Below are positions 15,936 through 24,419 of a stretch of DNA of 64,000 bases, piece after piece; the first letter of the stretch is position 1; every line of letters begins with the position of its first letter. The position numbers were made by a program, and so were the translations under genes. The notes below the pieces were generated by a model. That model saw only the letters and a list, made by a program, of their open reading frames with translations. It did not search any database and was not told the DNA's origin. The stretch is taken from the NCBI GenBank assembly GCA_964489525.1, contig CAZAYY010000020.1, positions 7,724 to 71,723 of the forward strand. The letters run 5' to 3'. The DNA is from CAZAYY01 sp964489525. Its GTDB lineage: Bacteria; Chloroflexota; Anaerolineae; Anaerolineales; JABWBV01.

Positions 15936-16568
15936 ATGGAAATTTTAGGTTTTGCTCTGTTTATCCTGATCTCAGGCGTCAGCCTGGCTGCTTTCTTTGT
16001 GCTTTTGGGTATGTTCTTCCAGGAGCGCATTGACCGCATCCAGTTCCTGGTGCAGCACCGCGCCCGCCGTTCATTTTGGGTAGGATTGGTCAACTTGTTC
16101 TTTTTCGGGTCGCTGACCCTGGGTTTTTGGGCAATTGCGGCCAATACCAGCCCGATTTTCATTGTCCCGGCTTTTCCGCTTTCGGTTTTCCTGGGGGTGG
16201 GGGTTGTCTTTGGCCTGGCAGGGGTGGTGGCCATGGTGGGTGCGAAGGTGTTTCCGGATAAAAACCCCTACCTGCGCACGGCCTATGCCGCCGGGTTTGT
16301 CTACCTGGCCTGCCTGGCTCCGGTGATTGGTTGGGTGCTGCTGAGCTTCACCCTGGTTGCGATTGGATTGGGTGCGTTCATGCTGAGTTTTTCTCGCCAG
16401 TTCACCAAATGGGCGCTCGAGTTCGGTGAAAAAGAGGCCGCCTGGCAAGAGACCACCATTCCCCAGCCCCCGGTTCAGCCTGCTGCCCAGACGCCTGATC
16501 CGGATGTGACCCTGGTGCGGGTGGAACCCACCAGCGCTCCACCGGAACCCCCACAAAGAGAGGCATAG
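15936..16568 (+). CDS. Four-helix membrane protein of unknown function
   Basis: A 210-residue protein with ATG 15936 after TTGGAGG. Four hydrophobic segments are clear: about residues 2-27, 46-68, 72-100 and 112-145. The tail (about 165-210) is Pro/Thr/Glu-rich and polar. I recognise no family with confidence. It is 165 bases downstream of the anti-sigma gene on the same strand and ends at a terminator, so it could be part of the membrane-stress regulon. Confidence 0.6.
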   Translation: MEILGFALFILISGVSLAAFFVLLGMFFQERIDRIQFLVQHRARRSFWVGLVNLFFFGSLTLGFWAIAANTSPIFIVPAFPLSVFLGVGVVFGLAGVVAMVGAKVFPDKNPYLRTAYAAGFVYLACLAPVIGWVLLSFTLVAIGLGAFMLSFSRQFTKWALEFGEKEAAWQETTIPQPPVQPAAQTPDPDVTLVRVEPTSAPPEPPQREA

Positions 16569-16600
16569 CCCCAGGGAAAACCCTGGATTGAAAAAGGCAC

Positions 16601-16645
16601 AATAAAGGCCACCTGGTGGGCACCCACCGCCCGGTGGCCTTTATT
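16601..16645. terminator. Bidirectional hairpin terminator
   Basis: A perfect 13-bp stem, AATAAAGGCCACC at 16601-16613 with its complement at 16633-16645, lies between two convergent genes. The A/T-rich outer part of the stem and following TTATTGTTATT give a U-rich end on the plus strand; the minus strand has TTATTG too. Confidence 0.75.
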
Positions 16646-16736
16646 GTTATTACTGCTTTTTCTCAGCAAAAAAACCGCTCTATCCACGCCTCTGTTGTAA
16701 ATAAGAAACCAGAGCAGGGGCGGACAGCGTCCGCCC

Positions 16737-17978
16737 CTACCTTGCTGGAGTTTCGGATTCGACCCAGTGGCGAATCAGGCCGCGGAAGTGGGCGATGAAT
16801 TTGTCCTGTTCGTGATGGGGGAAGGTGCTGCGCACGGTCAGGGTGAGCATGTCGTCAAATTCTTGCGACTGCGCAAATTCCCACATGATTTCATCCAGGT
16901 GTTTGAGTTGGGTGGCCCGGAATTCGTTGAAGCGCTCGGTGTCAAAGTAGGCATCTGCCAGGGCTTCATAGCCCGCCAGCTTTTCGGCATAGCTACGGTC
17001 GGAATCGGCAATTTCAAAATAGGGGTCAATGTCCATTCCCACGTGGAATTTGCGCTCGGTAACGGCACAGTAGATGGACCAGGCCAGCAGGGATTTGATG
17101 GCCCAGGGGAAGTAGTAGTGCAGGCTGGTGATGGCAATATCCGGGCAGGCGTTGGCGAAGTCAATCGGGTAAAGCGTTCCGTTTTTCAAGATGGCTTCGC
17201 AGGAGTTGAATTCCCAGCGGAAGAAGGCGTTGATGGTTTTGGTGATGATGCGCGCTTCGTTTCCTTTTTCGGCGTCCAGGAAGTGGTGGTCAATCTGGTA
17301 GCGGCTGTGTTGGGGCTGGGCCGGGTCGTAGTTCAGGCTGATGACCTGCGGGCCAATGGCCAGCGAGCGGACGAAAACGTCGAAGTTATCGAGCCCGGCC
17401 TGCAGGTGCATCATCATTTGCCCGGAGGAGTCGTAGGCTTCGAATAATTCGCGTTCATTATCCACCCGGCTGACGCCGCGCCAGCCGCCGCCATCGAAGG
17501 GCTTCATGTAGAGCGGGTAGCCAACCTGCCCGGCGATACCCGCCAGGTCGAACAGGTCGTGGTAGCGGGCGGCAGTGGTGCGGTATTTTTGGGTGTCTGG
17601 GCCGTGTTTTTGCGGGATGAGCCAGGTTTCAGGGATATTTAGCCCCAGGCGAATCATGGCGCAGTAGGCGGTGTGCTTTTCCATGGATTGGAAGGTGAAG
17701 GGGTTGTTGAGCAGGTAGACATTGTTGAGCAGTGCAGCTTTTTTAAGCCATTCACGGGGGTTAAAGTGCCAGTAGGCCAGCCGGTCAATCACAAGGTTGT
17801 AGCTGGTGGCGGCGCGCAAGTTAAAGGGATGGATGCGCACTCGTTCGGTGACCATCCGGTAGGTGCTGCCGGCATAGGCAATGCCGCTGGCCGCCCGGCG
17901 AGCCAGCCCTTCGAAGGCGGCAGGCCAGTCGTCTTCATCGCCCAACATCAAGCCGATTTTTTTGATGATTTCGCTCAT
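16737..17978 (-). CDS. ATP-grasp-like carboxylate ligase of an esterase cassette
   Basis: A 413-residue soluble protein. ATP-grasp features are the adenine-side Lys in YPLYMKPFDGGGWRGVS (about residues 155-170), a following acidic helix, and the metal-binding end GTLYPIDFANACPDIA (about 275-290). An ATP-grasp enzyme would activate a carboxylate as acyl phosphate and join it to an amine or thiol. The C-terminal 120 residues are helical and without motif. It is the last gene of a minus-strand trio behind two esterases, 37 bases after the small one. Start has GAGAGGAGC upstream. The substrate is unknown, and I cannot name a described family. Confidence 0.65.
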   Translation of the reverse strand: MSEIIKKIGLMLGDEDDWPAAFEGLARRAASGIAYAGSTYRMVTERVRIHPFNLRAATSYNLVIDRLAYWHFNPREWLKKAALLNNVYLLNNPFTFQSMEKHTAYCAMIRLGLNIPETWLIPQKHGPDTQKYRTTAARYHDLFDLAGIAGQVGYPLYMKPFDGGGWRGVSRVDNERELFEAYDSSGQMMMHLQAGLDNFDVFVRSLAIGPQVISLNYDPAQPQHSRYQIDHHFLDAEKGNEARIITKTINAFFRWEFNSCEAILKNGTLYPIDFANACPDIAITSLHYYFPWAIKSLLAWSIYCAVTERKFHVGMDIDPYFEIADSDRSYAEKLAGYEALADAYFDTERFNEFRATQLKHLDEIMWEFAQSQEFDDMLTLTVRSTFPHHEQDKFIAHFRGLIRHWVESETPAR

Positions 17979-18015
17979 GATATTTTCTGCTCCTCTCCGT
18001 TTTCAACTTACCTGT

Positions 18016-18756
18016 TTATCCCAGGGTTTTGCCAAAATGATAAATCACCTGCTTGCGCCACCAGTACCAGTGGTGTTCCACATCGTGACCCCAGATATCG
18101 CGCTCGTGGGAGACACCCTTGATGGTCAGTAGGTCGGCCAGGCGGTGGGTTTCGCTGAGGCAGTTTTCTTCAAAAGCGCCCTGGCCGCACACCAAAACCA
18201 GGTGGGCATGGCTGCGCACATGGTCGAGGGCGTGGCCGTTCAGGTTGGCCATGTAAGCCACAGGGTTGTTGAAATACACCTCCTGCGAGCCGCTGGGGCC
18301 GCAGATGGCTTCCAGGTCATAGCGCCCGCTCATGCACAGCGCATAGGGAAAGAGGTGGGGGAATTTCAGGCCGAAGTTGGCGGCGTGGTAGGCGCCCAGG
18401 CTGCACCCCACTAACCCAATTTGGATGCCGGGAGAATTGCAGTCTTGCTGGATGGCAGGGACGACATCTTTCACCACGTAATCCTGGTAGGCGTTGTGGC
18501 GGACTGCCCGCCAGTGGGGGTCTATGCTGCGGTTAAGCCAGCTTTCGCGGTCCAGGCTTTCGATGCAGTACAGTTTCATTTTTCCGGCATCAATCAGCCC
18601 GGCCAGCGGTTCGACCATGCCGTTGTTTTCGAAATCGAAAAACGCCCCACCCCCGCTGGGAAAAGCAATCACTGGCTGCCCATAGTGGCCAAACGCCAGG
18701 ATTTGCATATCTCGCCCGATAGCTGGGCTGTAAAACTTTTCGTAGCGCCGCTGCAT
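18016..18756 (-). CDS. Small alpha/beta-hydrolase esterase
   Basis: A 246-residue protein with the nucleophile elbow GCSLG (LVGCSLGAYHAANF, around residue 117), an N-terminal strand region (MQILAFGHYGQPVIAFPSGG) whose Gly-rich turn would make the oxyanion hole, and a C-terminal His region (WGHDVEHHWYWWRKQ). This is the putative-esterase (esterase D-like) layout. It lacks a signal peptide, so it is cytoplasmic. It lies between a second esterase and the ATP-grasp gene on the same strand. Start is preceded by CGGAGC. The ester cleaved is unknown. Confidence 0.75.
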   Translation of the reverse strand: MQRRYEKFYSPAIGRDMQILAFGHYGQPVIAFPSGGGAFFDFENNGMVEPLAGLIDAGKMKLYCIESLDRESWLNRSIDPHWRAVRHNAYQDYVVKDVVPAIQQDCNSPGIQIGLVGCSLGAYHAANFGLKFPHLFPYALCMSGRYDLEAICGPSGSQEVYFNNPVAYMANLNGHALDHVRSHAHLVLVCGQGAFEENCLSETHRLADLLTIKGVSHERDIWGHDVEHHWYWWRKQVIYHFGKTLG

Positions 18757-18836
18757 ACCTGCTCCGTGATTAAGTTGGTAAGTCCAAAGTGATTTGTGCG
18801 GCCTGTTTCCGGCTGCGCTCTCATATTCTAACAGAT

Positions 18837-20015
18837 TTATGCACCAGGTGTTTTTGGGGATGCCGGAAAAAGAAACTCGAAAATTTTGGGCAGCCGCCGC
18901 GCCCAGGCGGATTCGGTGTGCATGGCCCCTTTGTGCAAGTAGTAGATAAAATCCGGTCCGATTTTGTAGCCGTTTTCCAGCAGGGCGTTACGGGCTTCAA
19001 TGGTCAACTGCCTGCCATCGCTGCCATGCGTGGGGGTAGAGCGGGTGCCGCTGTCCAGCCAGATGCGTACATCGCGGGGTTCTTCGCTGCGCAGGCGTTC
19101 AATCATTTCATAGCTGCCTTCCTGGTTGATGGTCAGCCAGAAGGAGGGGGATATCACGGCGTAGTGGCGGGCAAATTCGGGGTGATCCCAGGCGAAATAC
19201 ATGCTGATTAATCCGCCCATAGATGAACCGCACACGGCGCGCTGTTCCCGGCCGGGTGTGGCCCGGTAGTAGGCTTCAATATACGGGGCAATGTCATGCG
19301 CATAGTATTCAAACGTCAGGTCTCCGAGGCCGCTTTTTTCTCCGTGTAAATTTTGAACGGGCATCTCGGGCAGCGTGGTGATGTAAGGAGGCAGGTATTC
19401 GGCAATGCGCCCCTTGCCGCCGTTGCTGACACCGACAATCATGCACTCCTGCATCAGCCCCTGGGCAATGAGCTGGTCGGCGGTCAGGTCGGCTTTCCAA
19501 GAGCCGGCGTAGCTGTCTTCCACGTAGCGTTCAAAGCAGTTTTGCCCATCGTGCATGTAGATGACCGGGTAAGAAAGCTGGGTATGTTCGGCGTACCCGC
19601 GCGGCATATAGATATACAGGGAGCGGTGCGGCAGCCTGCCCTCGAAGTGGGGCAGTTTGATGACCCGCGCCGGGGAGACCCATTGGGCGGGTTGGTAAGC
19701 ATAAATTTGCCCGTCTTGCAGCCAGAGCGAACGCAGGCGGGTGGTAAAGTAGTGGGCGTGCGGCGGGTGCAGCCAGCGCTGTTCGTCGAGCTGGATGCGG
19801 AATTTCCAACGGGTGCTGCGGCCTGTGCCAGCCAGCGAGACTTTCCAAAGGGTTTCTTTGGCCCAGCGCCCGGGTCCGGCTTTTTCAAAAGGCCGGATGA
19901 TGTGGGGCTGGCGCTGCCGGTAAATTTCAATTTGGGGCGCGGCAGATTCTGAAAGCAGGTATAGGGTGTTGGGAACCAGCCGCGATGGACTTTCTGGTTC
20001 GTTTGGCAAAATCAT
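18837..20015 (-). CDS. Enterochelin esterase-like hydrolase with N-terminal beta domain
   Basis: Start taken at the Met encoded at 20013-20015 (MILPNEPESPSRL), giving 392 residues; the longer frame adds a hydrophobic stretch of low credibility. Residues 1-125 form a beta-rich domain similar in layout to the immunoglobulin-like/CBM48 domain in front of Fes-type esterases. The esterase domain has YMPRGYAEHTQLSYPVIYMH, the elbow VCGSSMGGLISMYFAWDHP and an acid/His end (ALLENGYKIGPDFIYYLHKG, AMHTESAW). It is the first gene of the trio with the small esterase and the ATP-grasp gene. Confidence 0.75.
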   Translation of the reverse strand: MILPNEPESPSRLVPNTLYLLSESAAPQIEIYRQRQPHIIRPFEKAGPGRWAKETLWKVSLAGTGRSTRWKFRIQLDEQRWLHPPHAHYFTTRLRSLWLQDGQIYAYQPAQWVSPARVIKLPHFEGRLPHRSLYIYMPRGYAEHTQLSYPVIYMHDGQNCFERYVEDSYAGSWKADLTADQLIAQGLMQECMIVGVSNGGKGRIAEYLPPYITTLPEMPVQNLHGEKSGLGDLTFEYYAHDIAPYIEAYYRATPGREQRAVCGSSMGGLISMYFAWDHPEFARHYAVISPSFWLTINQEGSYEMIERLRSEEPRDVRIWLDSGTRSTPTHGSDGRQLTIEARNALLENGYKIGPDFIYYLHKGAMHTESAWARRLPKIFEFLFPASPKTPGA

Positions 20016-20136
20016 GGGGCTTATTCTACCGCGAGATGTTGAAAAAGCCAGTGGTAAGCCGTAAGTGGAAAGACAAAAACTCGATGCCAGAAAACAAACC
20101 AACAGCCAATTTGGTGTTTTTCAGGAGATAACCAGC

Positions 20137-20267
20137 TAGGGCAATTACATCTAAATTCAGATGAGGTGTTTAAGGTGACTGTCACCTGGGGTTACCAACT
20201 GTCTTGAGGCAGACAAATATCCAGGCGGATTAAAGCCGGGTAGGGCAATTGCTTCTAAATTCAGATG
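20137..20267. repeat. Two copies of a 27-bp direct repeat flanking a 15-bp palindrome
   Basis: The unit TAGGGCAATT-N4-TCTAAATTCAGATG-like occurs at 20137-20163 and 20241-20267 with 25 of 27 bases equal; each holds CATCT/AGATG-type dyad symmetry. Between them AGGTGACTGTCACCT at 20173-20187 is a perfect palindrome. The whole lies in the 534-base gap 20016-20549, where I see no gene. Confidence 0.65.
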
Positions 20268-20312
20268 GCAAAAAGAAATTTCCGTTTTTTTGGGGGTTGG
20301 TAACTGCTCACC

Positions 20313-20395
20313 CATGTCGTCGCTGCGAGGTACTCCGAAGCAGCCTCCTGGCAGGCGCTGAGGTTGCTTCGGGGAGTACCCCTCGCAACGACATG
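20313..20395. repeat. 83-bp palindromic dispersed element
   Basis: The ends CATGTCGT and ACGACATG are inverted, and the inner arms (GCGAGG, TACTCC, GAAGCAGCCTC against GAGGTTGCTTCGGGGAGTACC) pair with small gaps around a CTGGCAGGCGCT centre. This is the type of GCGAGG/GAAGC palindrome that occurs in many copies in Chloroflexota and some other genomes. It has no coding capacity and resembles a REP/MITE unit. Confidence 0.7.
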
Positions 20396-20549
20396 CAATT
20401 GTGCGCTGAAAAACACCGTATCCCTGAGCAGTTGCGGGGTTTAATAATCAGATGCGATTACCCTGGATAACCAGCCGCTTCAATGCATCATTTTTTGAAA
20501 AATTGCGTACAATTAAGTATGAAACCCTGATTGGAGAAGGAGAGACACG

Positions 20550-20948
20550 ATGACAAAATTTTTCTTACGCCTGGCAGTTGCGGCCATTGCTTTGTATGCG
20601 GCGGTGGCGATTGTTCCCGGCATTCAACCGCAAAACCCGAACTGGATTTCGTTTTTTTGGCTGGCGTTGATTTTTGGCCTGCTTAACGCCCTGGTGCGGC
20701 CGCTGCTGACGCTGCTCACCTGCCCATTGATTGTTCTGACGCTGGGTGTGGGCATTTTGCTGATTAATACGCTCATGTTTTTCCTGGCAGGTTGGATCGG
20801 CACCCAGTTTGGGGTGGGTTTCACCGTTGAGAATTTTTGGGCGGCATTCCTGGGCGCGTTGGTGGTGAGTGTGGTCAGTGTGGTGCTCAACCTGGTGATT
20901 AAAGACGACGACGAAGACCGCCGCCGCAAGCGCCGCGAAAAACGCTAA
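20550..20948 (+). CDS. Phage holin family 4-type membrane protein
   Basis: A 132-residue protein with four hydrophobic spans (about residues 4-22, 30-48, 55-76 and 88-112) and a very basic end (DDDEDRRRKRREKR). The motifs NPNWISFFWLALIFGLLNAL, VRPLLTLLTCPLIVLTLG and NTLMFFLAGWIG are those of the PF04020 Phage_holin_4_2 family. Despite the name, members are widespread chromosomal membrane proteins of unknown role, and no phage genes are nearby. ATG 20550 has GGAGAAGGAGAG upstream. It stands alone, convergent with rlmD. Confidence 0.85.
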   Translation: MTKFFLRLAVAAIALYAAVAIVPGIQPQNPNWISFFWLALIFGLLNALVRPLLTLLTCPLIVLTLGVGILLINTLMFFLAGWIGTQFGVGFTVENFWAAFLGALVVSVVSVVLNLVIKDDDEDRRRKRREKR

Positions 20949-20969
20949 ACCTCAGTTCTACTTCGCCGT

Positions 20970-22211
20970 TCAGCCGGGTTTTATCCAAAAGCTGACGGTT
21001 TCGAGGTGGTAGGTTTGGGGGAACATGTCGAATGGGGTGATGTGCGCCAGGGTATAGCCGCCCTGCTGCAGCCACTGGGCATCGCGGGCCAGGGTTGCGG
21101 GATTGCAGGAAACATATACGATGCAGGCCGGTTGGTGCGCCAATAGGGCCTGCAAATCGTTTTTACCCATGCCGCTGCGCGGCGGGTCGGCAATGGCCAG
21201 GTCGGGGGGGCGCTCAAAGCGCAGGGCCGGCAGGGCCGCGCCTACCGGGGCCTCGTATAATTCCACTTGATCGAACTCATCCAGGTTTACGACAAAATCC
21301 TGGCAGGCGGCCGGGTTGGCCTCAATGGCCACCAGCCGGCGAGCGCGCCCGGCCAAAAAGGCACTGAACAGACCGCCGCCGCTGTATAAATCCAGCACAG
21401 TGTCTAACTGGGGCGGCAAGTTCTCCAAAATATGGTCAATTATTTTTTCGGCAACCGGGATGTTAACCTGGAAAAACGCCCCTGCACTCACCCGGAACAC
21501 CCGTTGGTTCACCACGCATACGATGTCGGCCTCCCCGGCCAATACCTGCACCCCTGCCGGGCTGAGATAGACGGCGGAGAGCGGCAGGTCTACTTCGAAC
21601 TCTGGGGCGGCGGGTTCTGCACCTTCGAAAGCGACCAGGGTTTCTTCTTCGGCACCCAGGCGCAGGTGAATGCGCTGCAATCCGGGCACAGGTTCCAGGT
21701 CCAACATGGGCAGCAGGTCGGACAGGGAGGTTTCGGCAATCGGGCATTCTTGGACGGGAATCACCTTGTTCGAGCCAGGGGCGTGATAGCCGGGTTTACC
21801 TGTGGGGGTTAGCTCCAGTTCGATGTGGTTGCGATAGTTCCAGGGAGAGGGGCTGGGAAGGATGGGCCGCAGAGGGATGTGCTCAAGCCCGCCGGTTCGC
21901 TTCAGGTGCCCTTCGAGGGCTTCGATTTTGGCCTGCAGTTGGTTTTCATAGGGCATGTGCTGCAAGTGGCAACCACCGCAGTGGGTGAAATACGGGCAGC
22001 GCGGGGCAATTCGTGCGGGGTCAGGCGCCAGAACTTCTACCAGCGCTGCCCGTGCATAGCGCGGCGCCTGGGAAACCAACCGGACAAGTACGGTTTCGCC
22101 TGGAAGGGCAAAGGGCACAAACACCGCTCTCCCATCGGGCAGGCGGCCAAGGGCATCGCCCTCGTGGGACATGCCGGTTACAGTCAGGGTAATCGTTTCG
22201 CTCATGGGCAT
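20970..22211 (-). CDS. rlmD: 23S rRNA (uracil-5-)-methyltransferase, RlmD/TrmA family
   Basis: A 413-residue enzyme with an N-terminal TRAM domain (VTGMSHEGDALGRLPDGRAV), an iron-sulfur Cys set (CPYFTHCGGCHLQHMPYENQ plus a later Cys), the SAM motif DLYSGGGLFSAFLA, ADPPRSGM and the catalytic Cys loop YVSCNPATLARD. It methylates C5 of a uridine in 23S rRNA; which of the two E. coli-type sites is not decided by sequence alone, so RlmD is the best family name. A second in-frame ATG two codons later is equally possible as start. Confidence 0.88.
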   Translation of the reverse strand: MPMSETITLTVTGMSHEGDALGRLPDGRAVFVPFALPGETVLVRLVSQAPRYARAALVEVLAPDPARIAPRCPYFTHCGGCHLQHMPYENQLQAKIEALEGHLKRTGGLEHIPLRPILPSPSPWNYRNHIELELTPTGKPGYHAPGSNKVIPVQECPIAETSLSDLLPMLDLEPVPGLQRIHLRLGAEEETLVAFEGAEPAAPEFEVDLPLSAVYLSPAGVQVLAGEADIVCVVNQRVFRVSAGAFFQVNIPVAEKIIDHILENLPPQLDTVLDLYSGGGLFSAFLAGRARRLVAIEANPAACQDFVVNLDEFDQVELYEAPVGAALPALRFERPPDLAIADPPRSGMGKNDLQALLAHQPACIVYVSCNPATLARDAQWLQQGGYTLAHITPFDMFPQTYHLETVSFWIKPG

Positions 22212-22591
22212 ATCATATCACGCCGAGACGCAAAGATGGCCAAGATTCCTCGCAGCTGCGCCGCTAGGAATGACAAAGGGGAATCCCTGGCGGGAAGGGC
22301 GGGTCAGCGGGTTTGCAGGCGGGCTGCGCCGGATTGAGCCACGGGCTGCTCCAGGTTGGTCTCCGCTGCGTGGCGACCCGCCCCTACCGAGGATGACAGG
22401 GGTGTGAACTTCCCATAAATGGTGCGCCGTACCCTGTGCCTACTTTGGGGAGGTGGCCGCCAGGCCGGAGGGGGTTCCCCATTCGTAAAAAGGGGGTGGG
22501 TCCGTGCGCGATAATTCACAGAAGGAGTACAATATTGGGGCTTCTATCCAATGGTTTCAAAGAGCCCGGTACTCTGCAAAGGAATTGATCC
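22212..22591. other. Intergenic region with degenerate repeat sequence
   Basis: A 380-base gap between rlmD (leftward) and the ABC exporter (rightward). Around 22245-22275 it holds a CCTCGCAGCTGCGCCGCTAG/GAATGAC stretch that looks like a decayed copy of the dispersed repeats seen elsewhere. A TACAAT at 22528-22533 could be the -10 of the exporter promoter, but no good -35 is present. I see no gene. Confidence 0.45.
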
Positions 22592-23599
22592 ATGCCTGCA
22601 ATTCAGGTTGAACAGCTCAGCAAAACTTTCCGCATCACTCAAAAAGACCCGGGTGTTGCCGGGGCAGTGAAAGCCTTGTTTCGCCCGCGCTATGTGTATA
22701 AAACCGCCGTGGACCAGGTCAGCTTTTCCGTGGAACCGGGTGAGATTGTGGGCTATATTGGGGTGAATGGCGCCGGGAAGTCTACCACCATCAAGATGCT
22801 CACCGGCATTCTGCAGCCCTCCAGCGGGTCGGTGCGGGTTTTGGGGCGCGACCCATTCAAAGAGCGGGTGGCGAACGCCCGGAAAATTGGGGTGGTGTTT
22901 GGCCAGCGCACCCAGCTTTGGTGGGACCTGGCGCTGGTTGAATCCCTCAACATGGTGGCCAAAATTTACGAGGTGCCGCCCCAGCGCTATGCAGATTTAT
23001 TGGAGCAGTTTGCCGAGGTGTTGGAGCTAAAACCCCTTTTGCATATCCCCATTCGCCAGATGTCGTTGGGGCAGAAAATGCGCGCCGAGCTGGCGGCTAC
23101 GCTCATCCACGAACCAGAGGTGGTCTACCTGGACGAGCCCACCATCGGGCTGGATTTGCTGGTCAAGGAGCGCATCCGGGCATTTATTCGCCAGCAAAAC
23201 CAGGAGAAGAACACCACCATTTTGCTGACCACCCACGACCTGGGGGACATTGAAGAACTTTGCCGCCGGGTGATTATTATTGATGATGGCAAAATTATCT
23301 ACGATGGCGACCTGAGCCTGATTAAAGCGCGCTTCGGCAAATTTCGCGAAATCACTTTTGAAACTGCCCACCCGGTGGATGGTGTGCAGCTGCCCAACGG
23401 AGCAGAGGTGGTCAGGGCAGATCCCCGTTCGGTCATGGTGCGTTTTGACCGCACCCAAACCACGGCCAGCAAGGTGGCGGCCCAGTTTATGAACCAGGCC
23501 GAAGTGCTCGATTTTTCCATTGCTGAGCCAGACCTTTCGATGATTGTCAAGCAAATTTACCGCGGTGCACTCGACCAGCCCGCTGAGCCAGAGGGGTAA
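22592..23599 (+). CDS. ABC-2 exporter ATP-binding protein
   Basis: A 335-residue ATPase with Walker A GVNGAGKST (about residue 60), signature MSLGQKMRAELA, Walker B VVYLDEPTIGLD and H-loop LLTTHDLGD. The signature LSGGQ is altered to MSLGQ, as in the related natA/DrrA-like subgroup that pairs with PF06182 permeases. The N-terminal insert (ALFRPRYVYKTAVDQVSF) also fits this subgroup. It should power export by the two permeases that follow with gaps of only 2 bases. The exported substrate is unknown. Confidence 0.9.
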   Translation: MPAIQVEQLSKTFRITQKDPGVAGAVKALFRPRYVYKTAVDQVSFSVEPGEIVGYIGVNGAGKSTTIKMLTGILQPSSGSVRVLGRDPFKERVANARKIGVVFGQRTQLWWDLALVESLNMVAKIYEVPPQRYADLLEQFAEVLELKPLLHIPIRQMSLGQKMRAELAATLIHEPEVVYLDEPTIGLDLLVKERIRAFIRQQNQEKNTTILLTTHDLGDIEELCRRVIIIDDGKIIYDGDLSLIKARFGKFREITFETAHPVDGVQLPNGAEVVRADPRSVMVRFDRTQTTASKVAAQFMNQAEVLDFSIAEPDLSMIVKQIYRGALDQPAEPEG

Positions 23600-23601
23600 G
23601 G

Positions 23602-24417
23602 ATGCTGCACTCGTTTCGCCGTTCCTTCAAGGTTTATGGGGCTGTGGCTGCAGTGGTGCCCAAGCTGTTCCTGGCGTACAGCATCTGGGTCTGGATGCAG
23701 TTTTTTGTGCAAATTATTGGCGTGATCATCCAGATTGCTTTCTGGCGGGCGGTGTATGCCAACAGTCCATCCCTGGGCGGCCTGTCGGTAGATGATACGC
23801 TCAACTACCTCATCCTGGCGCAAATTTTCAGCGGGACGGTTTTTTCGACCAACGCCATCAGTTGGATTGGCCAGCTCATTCGCCAGGGGCAAATTGGGAT
23901 TGAACTGCTGCGGCCGGTGGATTTCCAGGGGGCGGCTTATGTGCGCAATGTAACCGAGGTGCTGCTGGCGATTGTGGTCCAGCTTCCTTTTGCGCTGATT
24001 GTCTGGTTTTTGTATCCTTACCGCTTTCCTACTGATTTGAATGTGTACCTGGCGTTTTTGGTGACGCTGTTGTTGGGAAACGCGCTTTTGTTTTTCTTCG
24101 ATTGGGCCTTGGGCTGCCTGGCGTTTTACAGTACCGAGGTATGGGGGCTGAGTGTAATTCGTTTTGGCATTGCCACATTTTTCAGTGGGGCGTTGGTGCC
24201 CCTGGCGATTATGCCCGAATGGCTCCAGTCCATCACCCTGGCCATGCCTTTTGCGCATGCGCTGTATATGCCCGTTTCGATTTTGAGCGGCCTGACCCCC
24301 CTGGAAGAAGTACCTGCCATTTGGGGGCTCCAACTTGCTTACCTGGTGGGCTTTTTTGTGTTATCCCGGTTGTTGTTCATGCTTTCGGTGCGCAAAGTCA
24401 CTGTGCAGGGAGGGTAG
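23602..24417 (+). CDS. ABC-2 permease, PF06182 type (first of two)
   Basis: A 271-residue membrane protein with about six spans and a basic N terminus (MLHSFRRSFKVYGAVAAVV). The late segment FFSGALVPLAIMPEWLQSIT is typical of ABC-2 permeases of the PF06182 family (former DUF990). It follows the ATPase by 2 bases and precedes a second, different permease by 2 bases, so the transporter is likely a heterodimer of permeases with an ATPase dimer. No substrate clue is present. Confidence 0.85.
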   Translation: MLHSFRRSFKVYGAVAAVVPKLFLAYSIWVWMQFFVQIIGVIIQIAFWRAVYANSPSLGGLSVDDTLNYLILAQIFSGTVFSTNAISWIGQLIRQGQIGIELLRPVDFQGAAYVRNVTEVLLAIVVQLPFALIVWFLYPYRFPTDLNVYLAFLVTLLLGNALLFFFDWALGCLAFYSTEVWGLSVIRFGIATFFSGALVPLAIMPEWLQSITLAMPFAHALYMPVSILSGLTPLEEVPAIWGLQLAYLVGFFVLSRLLFMLSVRKVTVQGG

Positions 24418-24419
24418 CG

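Noticed and set aside
20550..20948. Prophage, because of the holin-like protein
   Set aside because: The family is common on chromosomes and no phage structural, lysis or integrase gene is near.
22528..22533. Promoter for the ABC exporter from TACAAT
   Set aside because: No -35 element lies 15-19 bases upstream, so it was noted in the gap entry only.
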